Source: Rhodospirillaceae bacterium (GTDB lineage: Bacteria; Pseudomonadota; Alphaproteobacteria; UBA8366; Aestuariispiraceae). From it: a stretch of 64,000 nucleotides of DNA. The stretch covers positions 107,158 through 171,157 of the forward strand of contig PAQY01000003.1 in assembly GCA_002709955.1 (NCBI GenBank). The letters are read 5' to 3'. A program made the translations under genes and the position numbers. Below the pieces are notes generated by a model that saw nothing but the letters and a program-made list of their open reading frames with translations, searched no databases and had not been told where the DNA came from. Of the stretch, positions 24,597-33,839 are shown one piece after another (the stretch's first letter is position 1; each line of letters begins with the position of its first letter).

Positions 24597-25589
24597 ATGA
24601 CAGTGTTAGACTTGAGTTTGGCCGTCTGTGAATACGATAGGTGTAAAGCTGTTCTTGATGGGCGCGCCAGGGTTGATGGCTGCAACATCTATCCAACGGC
24701 GATAGAACCCGAGGAAGCCTTTCACCGGGCCTTCAAGTATCAGGAATTCGATGTCACCGAACTATCGATGAGCAGCTTCACCATGCTGACATCACGCGGT
24801 GACAGCCCTTATGTCGGCATACCGGCCTTCGTATCCCGCCTGTTTCGGCATTCAGGAATTTACATTCGAACCGACCGCGGCATTGATGATCCTTCAAAAC
24901 TGAAGGGTATGGTTATCGGGTTACCCGAATATCAGATCACCGCGACGGTCTGGATTCGCGGCATCCTGGAAGATGAATATGGGGTCGATGTCCGATCTGT
25001 GAAATGGAAGCAAGGTGGACTGGAAGATGCGGGACGCACAGAGCGATCCAATCTGGACCTGCCCGCTGATATTGACCTGACGCCCATTCCTTCAGATCGC
25101 ACCTTGTCAGACATGCTGGCCAGTGGAGAGATCGATGCGCTGATCAGCGCCCGGGCCCCGTCCTGCTTCCTGAAAGGCGCGCCCAATGTGGGGCGCATGT
25201 TCCCGGATTATCGCGCAGCAGAGCAGGATTATTTTCGCAACACCGGCATTTTCCCCATCATGCATATCATTGGCGTGCGCCGGTCGATTTACGAGAAGCA
25301 TCCCTGGGTCGCGGTCAATCTGTACAAGGCATTTCTGGAATCCAAGAAACTGGCCATGTATGAATTGTCACAGATTGGCCATCTGTTTGTCAGCCTGCCC
25401 TGGTCCGTGATGGAACGGGACCAGACTGTCGCCCTGATGGGGGAGGATTTCTGGAGCTATGGGGCGTATGAGAACAAAAAGGTTCTGGAAACCTTTTTGC
25501 GCTATCACCATGAACAGGGTCTATCAAAACGCCTGGTTGGTATGGAAGAGCTTTTTGCCCCGTCCACACTGGAACTGACGAAAATCTGA
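24597..25589 (+). CDS. 4,5-dihydroxyphthalate decarboxylase-like protein
   Basis: A 330-residue cytoplasmic protein (no signal peptide) with the periplasmic-binding-protein-like fold of the 4,5-dihydroxyphthalate decarboxylase (Pht5) family, often labelled as an ABC binding protein. The N-terminal pattern LSLAVCEYDR and the segment FDVTELSMSSFTMLTSRGDSP are characteristic, as are GLPEYQITATVWIRG and the HIIGVRRSIYEKHPW region. Family members remove a carboxylate from hydroxylated aromatic acids. It is divergent from dctPQM and nearly touches the convergent ThDP-enzyme gene. The true substrate is unknown; phthalate-pathway genes are otherwise absent. Confidence 0.8.
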   Translation: MTVLDLSLAVCEYDRCKAVLDGRARVDGCNIYPTAIEPEEAFHRAFKYQEFDVTELSMSSFTMLTSRGDSPYVGIPAFVSRLFRHSGIYIRTDRGIDDPSKLKGMVIGLPEYQITATVWIRGILEDEYGVDVRSVKWKQGGLEDAGRTERSNLDLPADIDLTPIPSDRTLSDMLASGEIDALISARAPSCFLKGAPNVGRMFPDYRAAEQDYFRNTGIFPIMHIIGVRRSIYEKHPWVAVNLYKAFLESKKLAMYELSQIGHLFVSLPWSVMERDQTVALMGEDFWSYGAYENKKVLETFLRYHHEQGLSKRLVGMEELFAPSTLELTKI

Positions 25590-25595
25590 CCCGTA

Positions 25596-27284
25596 TCAGC
25601 GCGCCGGCATGATCACTTCCAGCACCGTTACACCCTGCTTTTCCAGGGCTAATTGGGCCAGCTGAGTGATCATGTCGGACAGTGCCGGATCTGATTGATC
25701 CATCCGGACTGCTTTCAATGCGCCGTGTCCACGGGCAATGTCGGTGATCTGCAAGGACGGGTGATCCAAACTTTGTCCGACCCAGATATTGTCCAGTGAT
25801 CGCTGACGATCCCGGGCAACGCGCTCCTGATGCACAACATCATTGCCATAAACGCCATTGGCTGCGACCAGCACCAGTAAGGGAAGATTCTTGTTCGCCG
25901 CTGTCCATAGTGCCGATGCACCCATTGCATAATCACCATCCCCCAGCACCATAACCGGCAAACGACCACTGTCTTTCAGGGCCAATGCGATGCCAACGGC
26001 AAGGCCTGGTCCGGACGCCAATCCCTCTCCACCATCGCGGCCTAGATAATCCAATGGATGGGTAAAAGGAATTAAGTCTGCCGACCAACTGAGTGGCAGC
26101 TTCGCAAGGGTTATGGGAAAGTGTTCCCGCAAGCGGTTTAGCGCCGCCGCGATATGGGAATAGGCAACCGGTGCGGCCAAACTTTGCGAATCAGGCCCCG
26201 TTCCAGACAATGCCGCTGGAACCTCCCACAAATCCTTGCTCTCCCCGGCAAAGGCTTCATACAAATTCAACAGGGCACAATCCGGGTCCACCGGGAACAC
26301 CGTTGCCTGCGCTGGCAGGGAAAAACCATCTTTTACAAATCCACGATGGGCCGCATGGTCGCGACTGAACAAAAGAAGCTTGTCTTTACTGAGGTCCGGA
26401 TCGCAGGCCGATAAAATACTGGCCGGATCAACCGGGTCGAACAGCAGAACGCAATCAGCAGAGCGCAAGGCCGTCTGCTGTGCCATATCCAACCCAAATC
26501 CCGGATGGCTGACATGGGCGGGCGCATTGGTTGGGAAAGCGGCAGCAGATCGGATATCCGTGATGACCCACGCGCCCAAGGCTTCAACCAGGGCCATTCG
26601 AAGCGCCCAATCACTTTCGTCCCGTGAAACGCGCCCGAAATGAATGATCGGACGCTGTGCCCCCCGAAGGGCTTGTTCGATCTCTTTGACCTGTTCCCCG
26701 GTCAGGCCGGGCTGTTGCACATTTGGTCGGGCCGCCAATTCAGATACCGGCGGGGGAGAGTCCAGCCATTCTTCCTGGTCCAATACATCCAGACAGATAT
26801 AAACCGGACCCTTGGGACCATCCATTGCCAGAAATGTCCCTTGCGCTATGGAACGCACCGCCGATATGGCAGAAGCTGGTTGATCATCCCATTTCGTATA
26901 GGGACGGACCAATTGCGCCTGGTCCTGGAATGTGTGAATCCATTCGATCCAGGGTCGCCGCCGGGCGGCATCCCTCGGTCCACCGGCACCGATAATGACA
27001 ACCGGTGCCCGGTCCACCCAGGCATTATAAATGGCCATCGTCGCATGCAACAGGCCGACATTACTGTGCAGCATTGCCAAAGCCGGGCGTCCCGTCACCT
27101 TGGTCCAGCCATGCGCCACGGCAACAGCATGTTCATCATGCAAACAGGTCAGAATATCCAACTGGCCATCGGGGTAATTCACCATGCTGTCATGCAGCCC
27201 CCGATAACTGGCACCGGGATTAAGCGATGTGACTGTAAAACCAACCTGCCTTAACCCAGCGGCAATAAGATCTGAACCCCACAT
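25596..27284 (-). CDS. Thiamine diphosphate-dependent decarboxylase/lyase family enzyme
   Basis: A 562-residue enzyme with the three-domain layout of acetolactate synthase and benzoylformate decarboxylase. The Glu that activates ThDP is in LHDEHAVAVAHGW (about residue 51). The Mg-ThDP motif GDG-x25-N begins in MVLGDGDYAMGAS. A central domain holds IHFGRVSRDES, without an obvious FAD role. It probably decarboxylates a 2-oxo acid to an aldehyde, which the adjacent aldehyde dehydrogenase (27398, divergent) could oxidise. A GGAG site precedes the ATG. The palindrome at 27330 lies in the shared promoter. Exact substrate unknown. Confidence 0.87.
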   Translation of the reverse strand: MWGSDLIAAGLRQVGFTVTSLNPGASYRGLHDSMVNYPDGQLDILTCLHDEHAVAVAHGWTKVTGRPALAMLHSNVGLLHATMAIYNAWVDRAPVVIIGAGGPRDAARRRPWIEWIHTFQDQAQLVRPYTKWDDQPASAISAVRSIAQGTFLAMDGPKGPVYICLDVLDQEEWLDSPPPVSELAARPNVQQPGLTGEQVKEIEQALRGAQRPIIHFGRVSRDESDWALRMALVEALGAWVITDIRSAAAFPTNAPAHVSHPGFGLDMAQQTALRSADCVLLFDPVDPASILSACDPDLSKDKLLLFSRDHAAHRGFVKDGFSLPAQATVFPVDPDCALLNLYEAFAGESKDLWEVPAALSGTGPDSQSLAAPVAYSHIAAALNRLREHFPITLAKLPLSWSADLIPFTHPLDYLGRDGGEGLASGPGLAVGIALALKDSGRLPVMVLGDGDYAMGASALWTAANKNLPLLVLVAANGVYGNDVVHQERVARDRQRSLDNIWVGQSLDHPSLQITDIARGHGALKAVRMDQSDPALSDMITQLAQLALEKQGVTVLEVIMPAR

Positions 27285-27329
27285 ATTTAGCTTGCTCCCG
27301 ACCTGATGATCTTTTCTCTTGGAGTTATC

Positions 27330-27347
27330 CTACTAACTTGTTAGTTA
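27330..27347. promoter_or_regulatory. Putative TetR operator, site B (ThDP enzyme / aldehyde dehydrogenase)
   Basis: CTACTAACTTGTTAGTTA lies in the 113-base divergent promoter between the ThDP enzyme and the first aldehyde dehydrogenase. The right arm GTTAGTTA is the full consensus; the left arm keeps ACTAAC. Its arms and 2-base spacer match sites at 24492 and 36764. Confidence 0.7.
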
Positions 27348-27397
27348 ATTACAAGGAAAGGCGCTGAAGCGCACGCACAAAGGATGGATAGCAGACA

Positions 27398-28864
27398 ATG
27401 AAATCAGAACACCTGTCGCTTTTACCCACTCACCGTCAGCTTTATTATGGTGGTGCATGGCATCCCAGCCTTAAGAAAAGTGCTACGGATTTGATCAACC
27501 CTGCCACTGGCGCATCACTGGGCGTTGCCGCAGAAGCAGGATCAGCGGATGTCGACGCCGCCGTCGCCGCAGCAAAGGCGGCCTTTCAGATATGGCGGAA
27601 TGTCAAACCACTGGAACGTGCAGATCGGTTGCGCGCCCTGGCGGCATCCCTGCGTCGGCACAGCGATGAATTGGCGACACTGGATTCCATTGATTGCGGT
27701 AATCCGGTTGCTGAAATGCACCGCGATGTTGAAATGGGCGCACGCGGATTGGAACTGTTCGCCGGTTTGGTGACGGAGATGAAAGGGGAGACGATCCCGG
27801 TTTCAGCAGACCATCTGAACTATACCGTGCGCGAACCCCTGGGCGTGGTCGCGCGCATCATCGCGTTCAATCATCCAATCATGTTTGCAACAATGCGCTG
27901 TGCAGCCCCACTGGCAGCCGGTAACACGATCATCGTGAAGCCGTCTGTCCAGGCCCCCCTATCAGCCCTGCGCCTGGCGGAGATTATTGACGAAGAAGAC
28001 CTGCTGCCACCCGGCGTTTACAACGTTCTGACCGGCGACCAGGAATGCGGCAGTGCGCTGTCCAGCCACCCGGATATTGCGAAAGTTTCCTTGATTGGCA
28101 GTGTTGGGACGGGGAAGAAAATCCTGAGCGCCGCCGCCAATACCGTGAAACATGTCGGCCTGGAAATGGGTGGTAAAAATGCCCTGATCGCCTATCCGGA
28201 TCAAGACATTGATGTGATTGCAGACGGCGCGATCATGGGGATGAACCTGACATGGGCGGGACAATCCTGTGGCTCCACAAGTCGGGTCTTTCTCCATGCC
28301 TCGCATTATGATGCGGTTCTGGAGAAAATTGTTGCGGGTTGCACGCATTATGTGCCCGGTGACCCAACCGATCCGAAAACGACCATGGGTCCGCTGATCA
28401 GCAAGGCCCAATATGAGAAAAGCCTGATGTACATCCAGGCCGGAATTGAAGAAGGGGCGACCCTGAAATGTGGCGGCAAGGCCTGTAATGCGAAAGGGTT
28501 CGAAGACGGATTTTTCGTTCAACCCACAGTCTTTTCCGATGTCACCATGTCAATGCGGATCGCGCGGGAAGAAATTTTTGGACCGGTCCTGTCAATCTTC
28601 CGCTGGGAAGATGAAGACGAGTTGTTCAAACAGGTGAACGATTCCGATTATGGCCTGAGTGCGGCCATCTTCACAAAAGACCTGACCACCGCCCATCGGG
28701 CCGCCGCGCGGGTGGAAGCCGGATATATCTGGGTCAATCACGCAGGCCCGCACTTTATCGGTGCGCCCTTTGGAGGCTATAAACAGTCAGGACTGGGCCG
28801 CGAAGAAGGGCTGGAAGAGCTATTGGCCAGCACCAACACAAAAAACATCAACATCAAACTCTGA
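27398..28864 (+). CDS. NAD(P)-dependent aldehyde dehydrogenase
   Basis: A 488-residue aldehyde dehydrogenase. The catalytic Cys lies in TWAGQSCGSTSR (about residue 290) and the general base Glu in HVGLEMGGKNALIAYPD; the cofactor region carries KVSLIGSVGTGKKI. It would oxidise an aldehyde to the acid in the cytoplasm, plausibly the product of the divergent ThDP enzyme. It is followed after seven bases by a CoxG-like gene, so the two form an operon. The promoter carries the site B palindrome. Confidence 0.92.
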   Translation: MKSEHLSLLPTHRQLYYGGAWHPSLKKSATDLINPATGASLGVAAEAGSADVDAAVAAAKAAFQIWRNVKPLERADRLRALAASLRRHSDELATLDSIDCGNPVAEMHRDVEMGARGLELFAGLVTEMKGETIPVSADHLNYTVREPLGVVARIIAFNHPIMFATMRCAAPLAAGNTIIVKPSVQAPLSALRLAEIIDEEDLLPPGVYNVLTGDQECGSALSSHPDIAKVSLIGSVGTGKKILSAAANTVKHVGLEMGGKNALIAYPDQDIDVIADGAIMGMNLTWAGQSCGSTSRVFLHASHYDAVLEKIVAGCTHYVPGDPTDPKTTMGPLISKAQYEKSLMYIQAGIEEGATLKCGGKACNAKGFEDGFFVQPTVFSDVTMSMRIAREEIFGPVLSIFRWEDEDELFKQVNDSDYGLSAAIFTKDLTTAHRAAARVEAGYIWVNHAGPHFIGAPFGGYKQSGLGREEGLEELLASTNTKNINIKL

Positions 28865-28871
28865 GGTCGTC

Positions 28872-29516
28872 ATGGAGATTCAAAATCAATTCTCGGTTCC
28901 GCTGCCACGCGACGAAGCCTGGAAGGTCCTGTTGGATATTCCGCGTATAGCCCCCTGTATGCCTGGCGCGAAGCTGACCGATGCTGATGTTGATGCCGGT
29001 GTTTATCAGGGGGAGGTACAGGTTCGTCTGGGGCCCGTGATGCTGGCCTTTAAGGGCAAGGCGGAAATCACCGAAAGATCGGATACGGACTATCATGCGA
29101 CCGTGCATGCAGAAGGCCGCGATACCAAGGGCCGTGGCGGTGCCACCGCCGATGTCTCCTTCCGACTGGAACCCGACGGGGATGAATCTGTTGTGAAAAT
29201 TACATCGGTTCTGAATCTGTCTGGATCGGTTGCACAATATGGTCGGGGGTCTGGCATGATCAACGATCTGGCGACCCATCTGATCGGACAGTTCGCTAAG
29301 AATCTGAACAAAGAAATCAATCAAAGCCCCCGCCCGGCTGCGGCGGCGACCGCCCCGGCGGGTAATGGCGACAGCGCAGCAATAGCACCGACCGCAGCGC
29401 CGACCCAACCCCAGGAGCAATCAACACAGACACAATCCAGCAGTCCAATATCTGGTGTGTCCCTGTTTTTCTGGCTGATGTGGCGTCAGATCAAGCGAGT
29501 CTTTGGGGCCGCATAA
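28872..29516 (+). CDS. CoxG-like SRPBCC protein
   Basis: A 214-residue protein: an N-terminal SRPBCC/CoxG domain (about 1-150, with LDIPRIAPCMPGAKL and YQGEVQVRLGPVMLAFKG), an Ala/Pro/Thr/Gln-rich linker (about 155-195) and a C-terminal hydrophobic helix (GVSLFFWLMWRQIKRVFG) that should anchor it to the inner membrane. CoxG proteins recruit CO-dehydrogenase-type hydroxylases to the membrane. The ATG at 28872 has GAGG nearby; the frame runs back into the aldehyde dehydrogenase. It faces the CoxMSL-type genes, whose hydroxylase it probably serves. Confidence 0.88.
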   Translation: MEIQNQFSVPLPRDEAWKVLLDIPRIAPCMPGAKLTDADVDAGVYQGEVQVRLGPVMLAFKGKAEITERSDTDYHATVHAEGRDTKGRGGATADVSFRLEPDGDESVVKITSVLNLSGSVAQYGRGSGMINDLATHLIGQFAKNLNKEINQSPRPAAAATAPAGNGDSAAIAPTAAPTQPQEQSTQTQSSSPISGVSLFFWLMWRQIKRVFGAA

Positions 29517-29530
29517 CCCCAGCCATCATA

Positions 29531-31870
29531 CTAGGCTGCGCTGCTCTGCTTACCCTGCTGAATGAACTGGAACAGATCCTGTGGCATGACTGGAATGCGC
29601 TGAATCATATTATTTTTAGCCCCCAGCGCATTTTCAATCGCAGACACAATCGCCCCGGCGGTCGGCAGGCATCCGGCCTCCCCCACGCCCTTCACGCCCA
29701 GCGGATTCAGCGGACTTGGATATTCTGCCAAATGCACATCGATTCGTGGAATTTCTGGCGCTGTGGGCATCAGATAATCTGCCAATGTCGTCGTCGTGGG
29801 CTGCGCCTGTTCATCATACCCCATGAACTCAAACAGGGCGTTTCCGATCGCATGAACGACCCCACCATGGATCTGACCGACCACGATCTTCGGGTTTATG
29901 GCGCGACCACAGTCATTGACGACAACATAGCGCTGCAGCGTAACCGCACCGGTTTCCGCATCGACTTCCAGTTCAACCGCATGAACGCCCATGCCATATG
30001 TCAGGCCTGTAGGCATGAAATATTCTGTCGCCTCCAGGCCCGGCGTGACACCTGTGGGCAGGGAATAGCCCGGCGACCCGCCCGCGATCTTTGCCAGTTC
30101 TTTCAGGCTTGTTTGAATTTCCGTGCCCTTAACCCGCGCCATTCCGTCGACCAGTTCAATGTCGCCGACATCGGCTTCAAACAGGCCGGCTGCGATATGC
30201 AATGCCTGGTCGCGTACCGCCTTGGCTGCGACAGAGACAGACGACCCTGCAACCACCGTCTGGCGACTGGCAAAGCCGCCCAGGCCTAAAGAAATGGTAT
30301 TGGTGTCACCGCACACCACCGTGATATCGCCAGGGTCAACGCCCAGGGATTCCGCAGTGATCTGTGACAAGGCTGTTTTTAAACCCTGGCCCATGGGCAT
30401 CGCGCCGGTGAAGACCGTAACCTTGCCAGATTTTCCAATACGGACCGTTGCGGATTCGTAGGGTCCCCGTCCCGTACCTTTGATCCCACAGGCAACACCG
30501 ATGCCCCGCAGCAGCCCGGCCTGGGCCGCTTTTGCCTTTCTATCGGCAAATCCATCCAGATCGATTTCTTTCAACGCCTGTTCATACATGGCGTGGAAAT
30601 CACCGCTGTCATAGGTAATGCCCGACCCGGAACGCGATTTCAGCGGGGTCGAAAAAGGCATGGCCGATACGGGGATCAAATTGCGACGGCGAATTTCGAT
30701 CCGGTCCAGGCCCGCCGCGTCCGCCAACGCGTCCAGAACCCGTTCCATCACAAAGGTGCCTTCCGGATATCCAGCGCCACGCACGGGGATTGTCGGCACC
30801 TTATTAGTCGCCACGGCTTGCACAGATAACTTATAATTTGGCAGGTCATAGGGGCCCGGCACCGCCGTTGCCGCATTATAGGCCAGATTCACCCCCTGCG
30901 GGACATAGGCCCCGCCATCGTGAATCATGGTGCCGCGAATGCCTACCAGCTTGCCCGATGCATCGCAGGCGGCTTCAACGTCCCAGAACTGATCGCGTTC
31001 CTGAATGGCCGCCAGGAAATGTTCCCGTCGATCTTCGATCCACTTGATGGGACGCCCCAGCAAAAGACTGGCCGCGGTAACAGAAACCTCTTCAGGATAC
31101 AGCAGATATTTCGCCCCGAAGCCACCGCCTACTTCAGGCGTGCGCACCCGCAACAGGGTTTCATCCAGGCCCAGCAATTCGATCAGAAATCCCCGCGCCT
31201 CATGCGCCTGTTGCGTGGAAGACCAGACGGTCATCTGACCAGACATGGGATCTGGATGCGCAAGAACGCCGCGCCCCTCAATCGGATGCGCCCCGCCGCG
31301 ATGCTGAACCAAGGCCAACGAGACACGATGCGCAGCATCGGCGAATGTCTGATCGACATCCCCATATCCCATATCAAATTGAGCATAAATGTTGTTACTG
31401 CGATCCAGCGCCGCTTTTGGGGCACCCGGTTGCACCGCCTGCTGGCAGCCCGTGACAGGGTCCAGTTCCTCAATATCCAGGTCGATCAGGGCCACAGCAT
31501 CTTCGGCGATGGCGCGGCTTTCAGCAATCACCAGGGCGACCGTTTCCCCGACATAGACCACTTCTTCCTTAGCCAGGATGTAAGGGCCAATATTGGGGGG
31601 CAGCCCGTCGCTTTTGAACTGAACCGGCAGCCGATCCGATGTCAGCACCGGGCGCAAATCAGCGAGTGTCAGCACCGCAATAACGCCGGGAACCTGTGCT
31701 GCGAAAGACGTATCGATGCTGCGAATGCGACCATGGGCGACGGGACTGCGCAGAAAGGCCGCATGCGTCAGGCCATGGGGATCAAGATCATCAACGAATT
31801 TTCCTGTTCCCCGCAACAGGGAATCATCTTCCTGACGCCGGACGGATTGACCAATAAAGCGAGGATCCAT
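29531..31870 (-). CDS. Molybdenum hydroxylase large subunit (CoxL-like)
   Basis: A 779-residue molybdopterin-binding subunit; the frame is open to 32026 but the ATG at 31870 (MDPRFIGQSVRRQEDD) is the normal family start. Visible: TGKFVDDLD near the N-terminus, Mo-pterin contact GGGFGAKYLLYPEE, and C-terminal KGVGEAGCLPTAGA with the active-site Glu. The region where true CO dehydrogenases have the Cys loop AYRCSFR reads GAGYPEGTFVMER, so this is not a form I CODH but a hydroxylase of an aldehyde, aromatic or N-heteroaromatic. It ends the six-gene operon that starts at 36725 and is preceded by the FAD (M) and 2Fe-2S (S) subunit genes. Confidence 0.93.
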   Translation of the reverse strand: MDPRFIGQSVRRQEDDSLLRGTGKFVDDLDPHGLTHAAFLRSPVAHGRIRSIDTSFAAQVPGVIAVLTLADLRPVLTSDRLPVQFKSDGLPPNIGPYILAKEEVVYVGETVALVIAESRAIAEDAVALIDLDIEELDPVTGCQQAVQPGAPKAALDRSNNIYAQFDMGYGDVDQTFADAAHRVSLALVQHRGGAHPIEGRGVLAHPDPMSGQMTVWSSTQQAHEARGFLIELLGLDETLLRVRTPEVGGGFGAKYLLYPEEVSVTAASLLLGRPIKWIEDRREHFLAAIQERDQFWDVEAACDASGKLVGIRGTMIHDGGAYVPQGVNLAYNAATAVPGPYDLPNYKLSVQAVATNKVPTIPVRGAGYPEGTFVMERVLDALADAAGLDRIEIRRRNLIPVSAMPFSTPLKSRSGSGITYDSGDFHAMYEQALKEIDLDGFADRKAKAAQAGLLRGIGVACGIKGTGRGPYESATVRIGKSGKVTVFTGAMPMGQGLKTALSQITAESLGVDPGDITVVCGDTNTISLGLGGFASRQTVVAGSSVSVAAKAVRDQALHIAAGLFEADVGDIELVDGMARVKGTEIQTSLKELAKIAGGSPGYSLPTGVTPGLEATEYFMPTGLTYGMGVHAVELEVDAETGAVTLQRYVVVNDCGRAINPKIVVGQIHGGVVHAIGNALFEFMGYDEQAQPTTTTLADYLMPTAPEIPRIDVHLAEYPSPLNPLGVKGVGEAGCLPTAGAIVSAIENALGAKNNMIQRIPVMPQDLFQFIQQGKQSSAA

Positions 31871-31880
31871 GGAGATGTTC

Positions 31881-32381
31881 CTATTTCTGGTTCTGGCGCA
31901 GGGCGGCCGCAGCAGCCAGGGCGGCATCGATAATGTTTTGGTACCCAGTGCACCGGCACAGATTGCCAGACAGGGCCTCCCGCAACGCCATTTCTGAGGG
32001 GTCTGGATCGTCCTGCAATACCTCAACCAAGGTCATCAAAATACCTGGCGTGCAAAAGCCGCATTGCAGGGCATGATGCTGGGAAAATGCTTCTTGCAGC
32101 ACACCCAATTCTTGATCCGACCGGGTCAATCCTTCGATCGTGGTCACAGATCGACCCTTGGCCTGAACCGCCAACATCAGGCAGCCCCGGACGGCCTGAC
32201 CATCGACCAGCACGGTACAGGCACCGCATACGCCGTGTTCACACCCGACATGCGTCCCGGTCAGATGAAGGTCGTGCCGCAGGAAATCAGCCAGGTTCTG
32301 GCGCGCGACACAGGTCCCCTCACGGGGAACATCGTTCACGGTAAGCGCAACGGTGTGAAGGGTTTCGGCTGAATTTGTCAT
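31881..32381 (-). CDS. Molybdenum hydroxylase 2Fe-2S subunit (CoxS-like)
   Basis: A 166-residue ferredoxin-type subunit with two [2Fe-2S] clusters: plant-type motif GCEHGVCGACTVLVDG (about residues 42-58) and the four-Cys helical motif QCGFCTPG with NLCRCTGYQNI. It passes electrons from the Mo site to FAD. The ATG at 32381 overlaps the stop of the FAD-subunit gene as ATGA, so the two are translationally coupled; the large subunit starts ten bases after its stop. Confidence 0.94.
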   Translation of the reverse strand: MTNSAETLHTVALTVNDVPREGTCVARQNLADFLRHDLHLTGTHVGCEHGVCGACTVLVDGQAVRGCLMLAVQAKGRSVTTIEGLTRSDQELGVLQEAFSQHHALQCGFCTPGILMTLVEVLQDDPDPSEMALREALSGNLCRCTGYQNIIDAALAAAAALRQNQK

Positions 32382-33250
32382 GCTGCGCGTTCCTGATGTC
32401 TGTCCCATGCCTTGGTCAAGGCACGCCGCGTCATCACTTCTGACAAGTGACAGCGATACTGGGCGGAATAAACACTATCTTCCATTGCCTCGATGTCTTG
32501 GGCGGCACGGGCCGCAGCCTCAAAAGCCGCCCTGCCGGGTACTTGCCCGATCAGACTGTTTTCTGCTTCCGTCAGGCGCATTGGCGCAGCCCCGACACCG
32601 CCCAGCACGATGGCTGCGCGCTCAATCGTGCCAGAAGGGGACAGGCTGAACAGGCACCCGGCCGCGACGATGGCAAAATCCCCATGACGGCGACTGAATT
32701 CTACAAAGGCAAAATGACTGTCCTGTGGCCAGGCATCAAAGTCTATCCGGGTCAAAATCTCATCTGGTTCCAGCGCGGGGGTCATATAGAAAGCCGGAAA
32801 CTCCGCCATGGGCAGCGCGCGCTCCCCCTTAGCAGAACGGGCAATCAAGGTGGCATCATACAACATCGCCAGGGCAGGCAATTCCGCTGCCGGGTCCAGG
32901 TGACACAGGCTGCCCCCGATGGTGCCCCGGTTGCGGGTCTGAATATGCCCGACCTGCAACAAAGCCTCGCGAAAGATTGGGGCCTTTTGAAACAAGAGGG
33001 AGTCTCGCTCCAGAACCCTCTGTCGGGTCATCGCCCCAATAGAGAGTCTCCCGCCCTGTTCAGTAATTCCCGCCAGATCGGATATGCCATTAATATCGAC
33101 CAGTTGATCGGGCATGGCATAGCGCAGGTTCAACATTGCCATAAGGCTCTGCCCTCCTGCCAGGATCTTTGCATTATCCAGACTGCCGAGAAGATCTAAA
33201 GCTTCCTGCAGGGTATCCGGCGCAAAATAGGCAAATGGACTTGCTTTCAT
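32378..33250 (-). CDS. Molybdenum hydroxylase FAD subunit (CoxM-like)
   Basis: A 290-residue FAD-binding subunit. FAD-contact motifs are AKILAGGQSLMAMLNLR (about 29-45) and TIGGSLCHLDPAAELPA (about 110-126), matching the family's AGGQS and TIGG-x-NP-type sequences; the C-terminal CO_deh_flav_C domain follows from about 175. It delivers electrons from the 2Fe-2S clusters to the acceptor. Gene order M-S-L is the usual one for CODH-type hydroxylases. It starts 42 bases after the cupin gene. Confidence 0.94.
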   Translation of the reverse strand: MKASPFAYFAPDTLQEALDLLGSLDNAKILAGGQSLMAMLNLRYAMPDQLVDINGISDLAGITEQGGRLSIGAMTRQRVLERDSLLFQKAPIFREALLQVGHIQTRNRGTIGGSLCHLDPAAELPALAMLYDATLIARSAKGERALPMAEFPAFYMTPALEPDEILTRIDFDAWPQDSHFAFVEFSRRHGDFAIVAAGCLFSLSPSGTIERAAIVLGGVGAAPMRLTEAENSLIGQVPGRAAFEAAARAAQDIEAMEDSVYSAQYRCHLSEVMTRRALTKAWDRHQERAA

Positions 33251-33292
33251 CGACTCATCCCTGGCAAAGATCGCCCCCGACTAGCGTGATTT

Positions 33293-33826
33293 TTACTGAT
33301 CGTCATTCAGATGATTGCTGCGACGTTGGAACAGGGAGTCATCGGAATACCCCATCGTATCAGGCTGTCCACGGCCCAACATGACCTGAAAATAAACAGG
33401 TTCCAAGCTATCGTTTTCATAACCATGGATAACGCCCGGTGGGCAGGAAATACATTCCCAAGGGCCCAGTCGCTGAGAAAGACGATTGCCGTCTTCATCT
33501 TCCACAAACACCGTCAGCATCCCCTGCAAGACAAAGAATACTTCTTCAACCTCGTGGGTATGGGGGGCGTTTCCCTGACCGGGTTCTACATACATGATCG
33601 ACAGGGTAAAGCCGCGTGCCGGGATGAAATCCGTGCCGCCATGCTTTCCGGACCCGCCCGCACCAATAAAGCGATGCTGTGCGCGTTTAAATCCTTCAAC
33701 CTTGGCATCTTCAAAGGCGTTCCAATCTGCCTTGCGATCCTTATATCGCGCCACATAGGTATCCATAATCTTTTCCAGGGAGACCCCTTCTAGTTCCTCT
33801 GGTCTCGGGTGACGGGCTACAGCCAT
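33293..33826 (-). CDS. Cupin domain protein
   Basis: A 177-residue single-domain cupin. The metal-binding motif is present in NAPHTHEVEEVFFVLQG (two His, one Glu) and the last His in CPPGVIHGYEN. The start at 33826 has GGAGAG four bases upstream; the frame is open further back into the preceding gene. It may be a dioxygenase or isomerase of the pathway, or a small-molecule sensor; the fold does not decide. Its stop is 42 bases before the hydroxylase FAD subunit gene. Confidence 0.85.
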   Translation of the reverse strand: MAVARHPRPEELEGVSLEKIMDTYVARYKDRKADWNAFEDAKVEGFKRAQHRFIGAGGSGKHGGTDFIPARGFTLSIMYVEPGQGNAPHTHEVEEVFFVLQGMLTVFVEDEDGNRLSQRLGPWECISCPPGVIHGYENDSLEPVYFQVMLGRGQPDTMGYSDDSLFQRRSNHLNDDQ

Positions 33827-33839
33827 GTTTCTCTCCTTT

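Noticed and set aside
24597-25589. ABC transporter substrate-binding protein
   Set aside because: The fold is binding-protein-like, but there is no signal peptide and no permease or ATPase nearby; the sequence fits the dihydroxyphthalate-decarboxylase family better.
29531-33250. Aerobic CO dehydrogenase (coxMSL)
   Set aside because: The large subunit lacks the active-site Cys loop of form I enzymes; an organic substrate is more likely.
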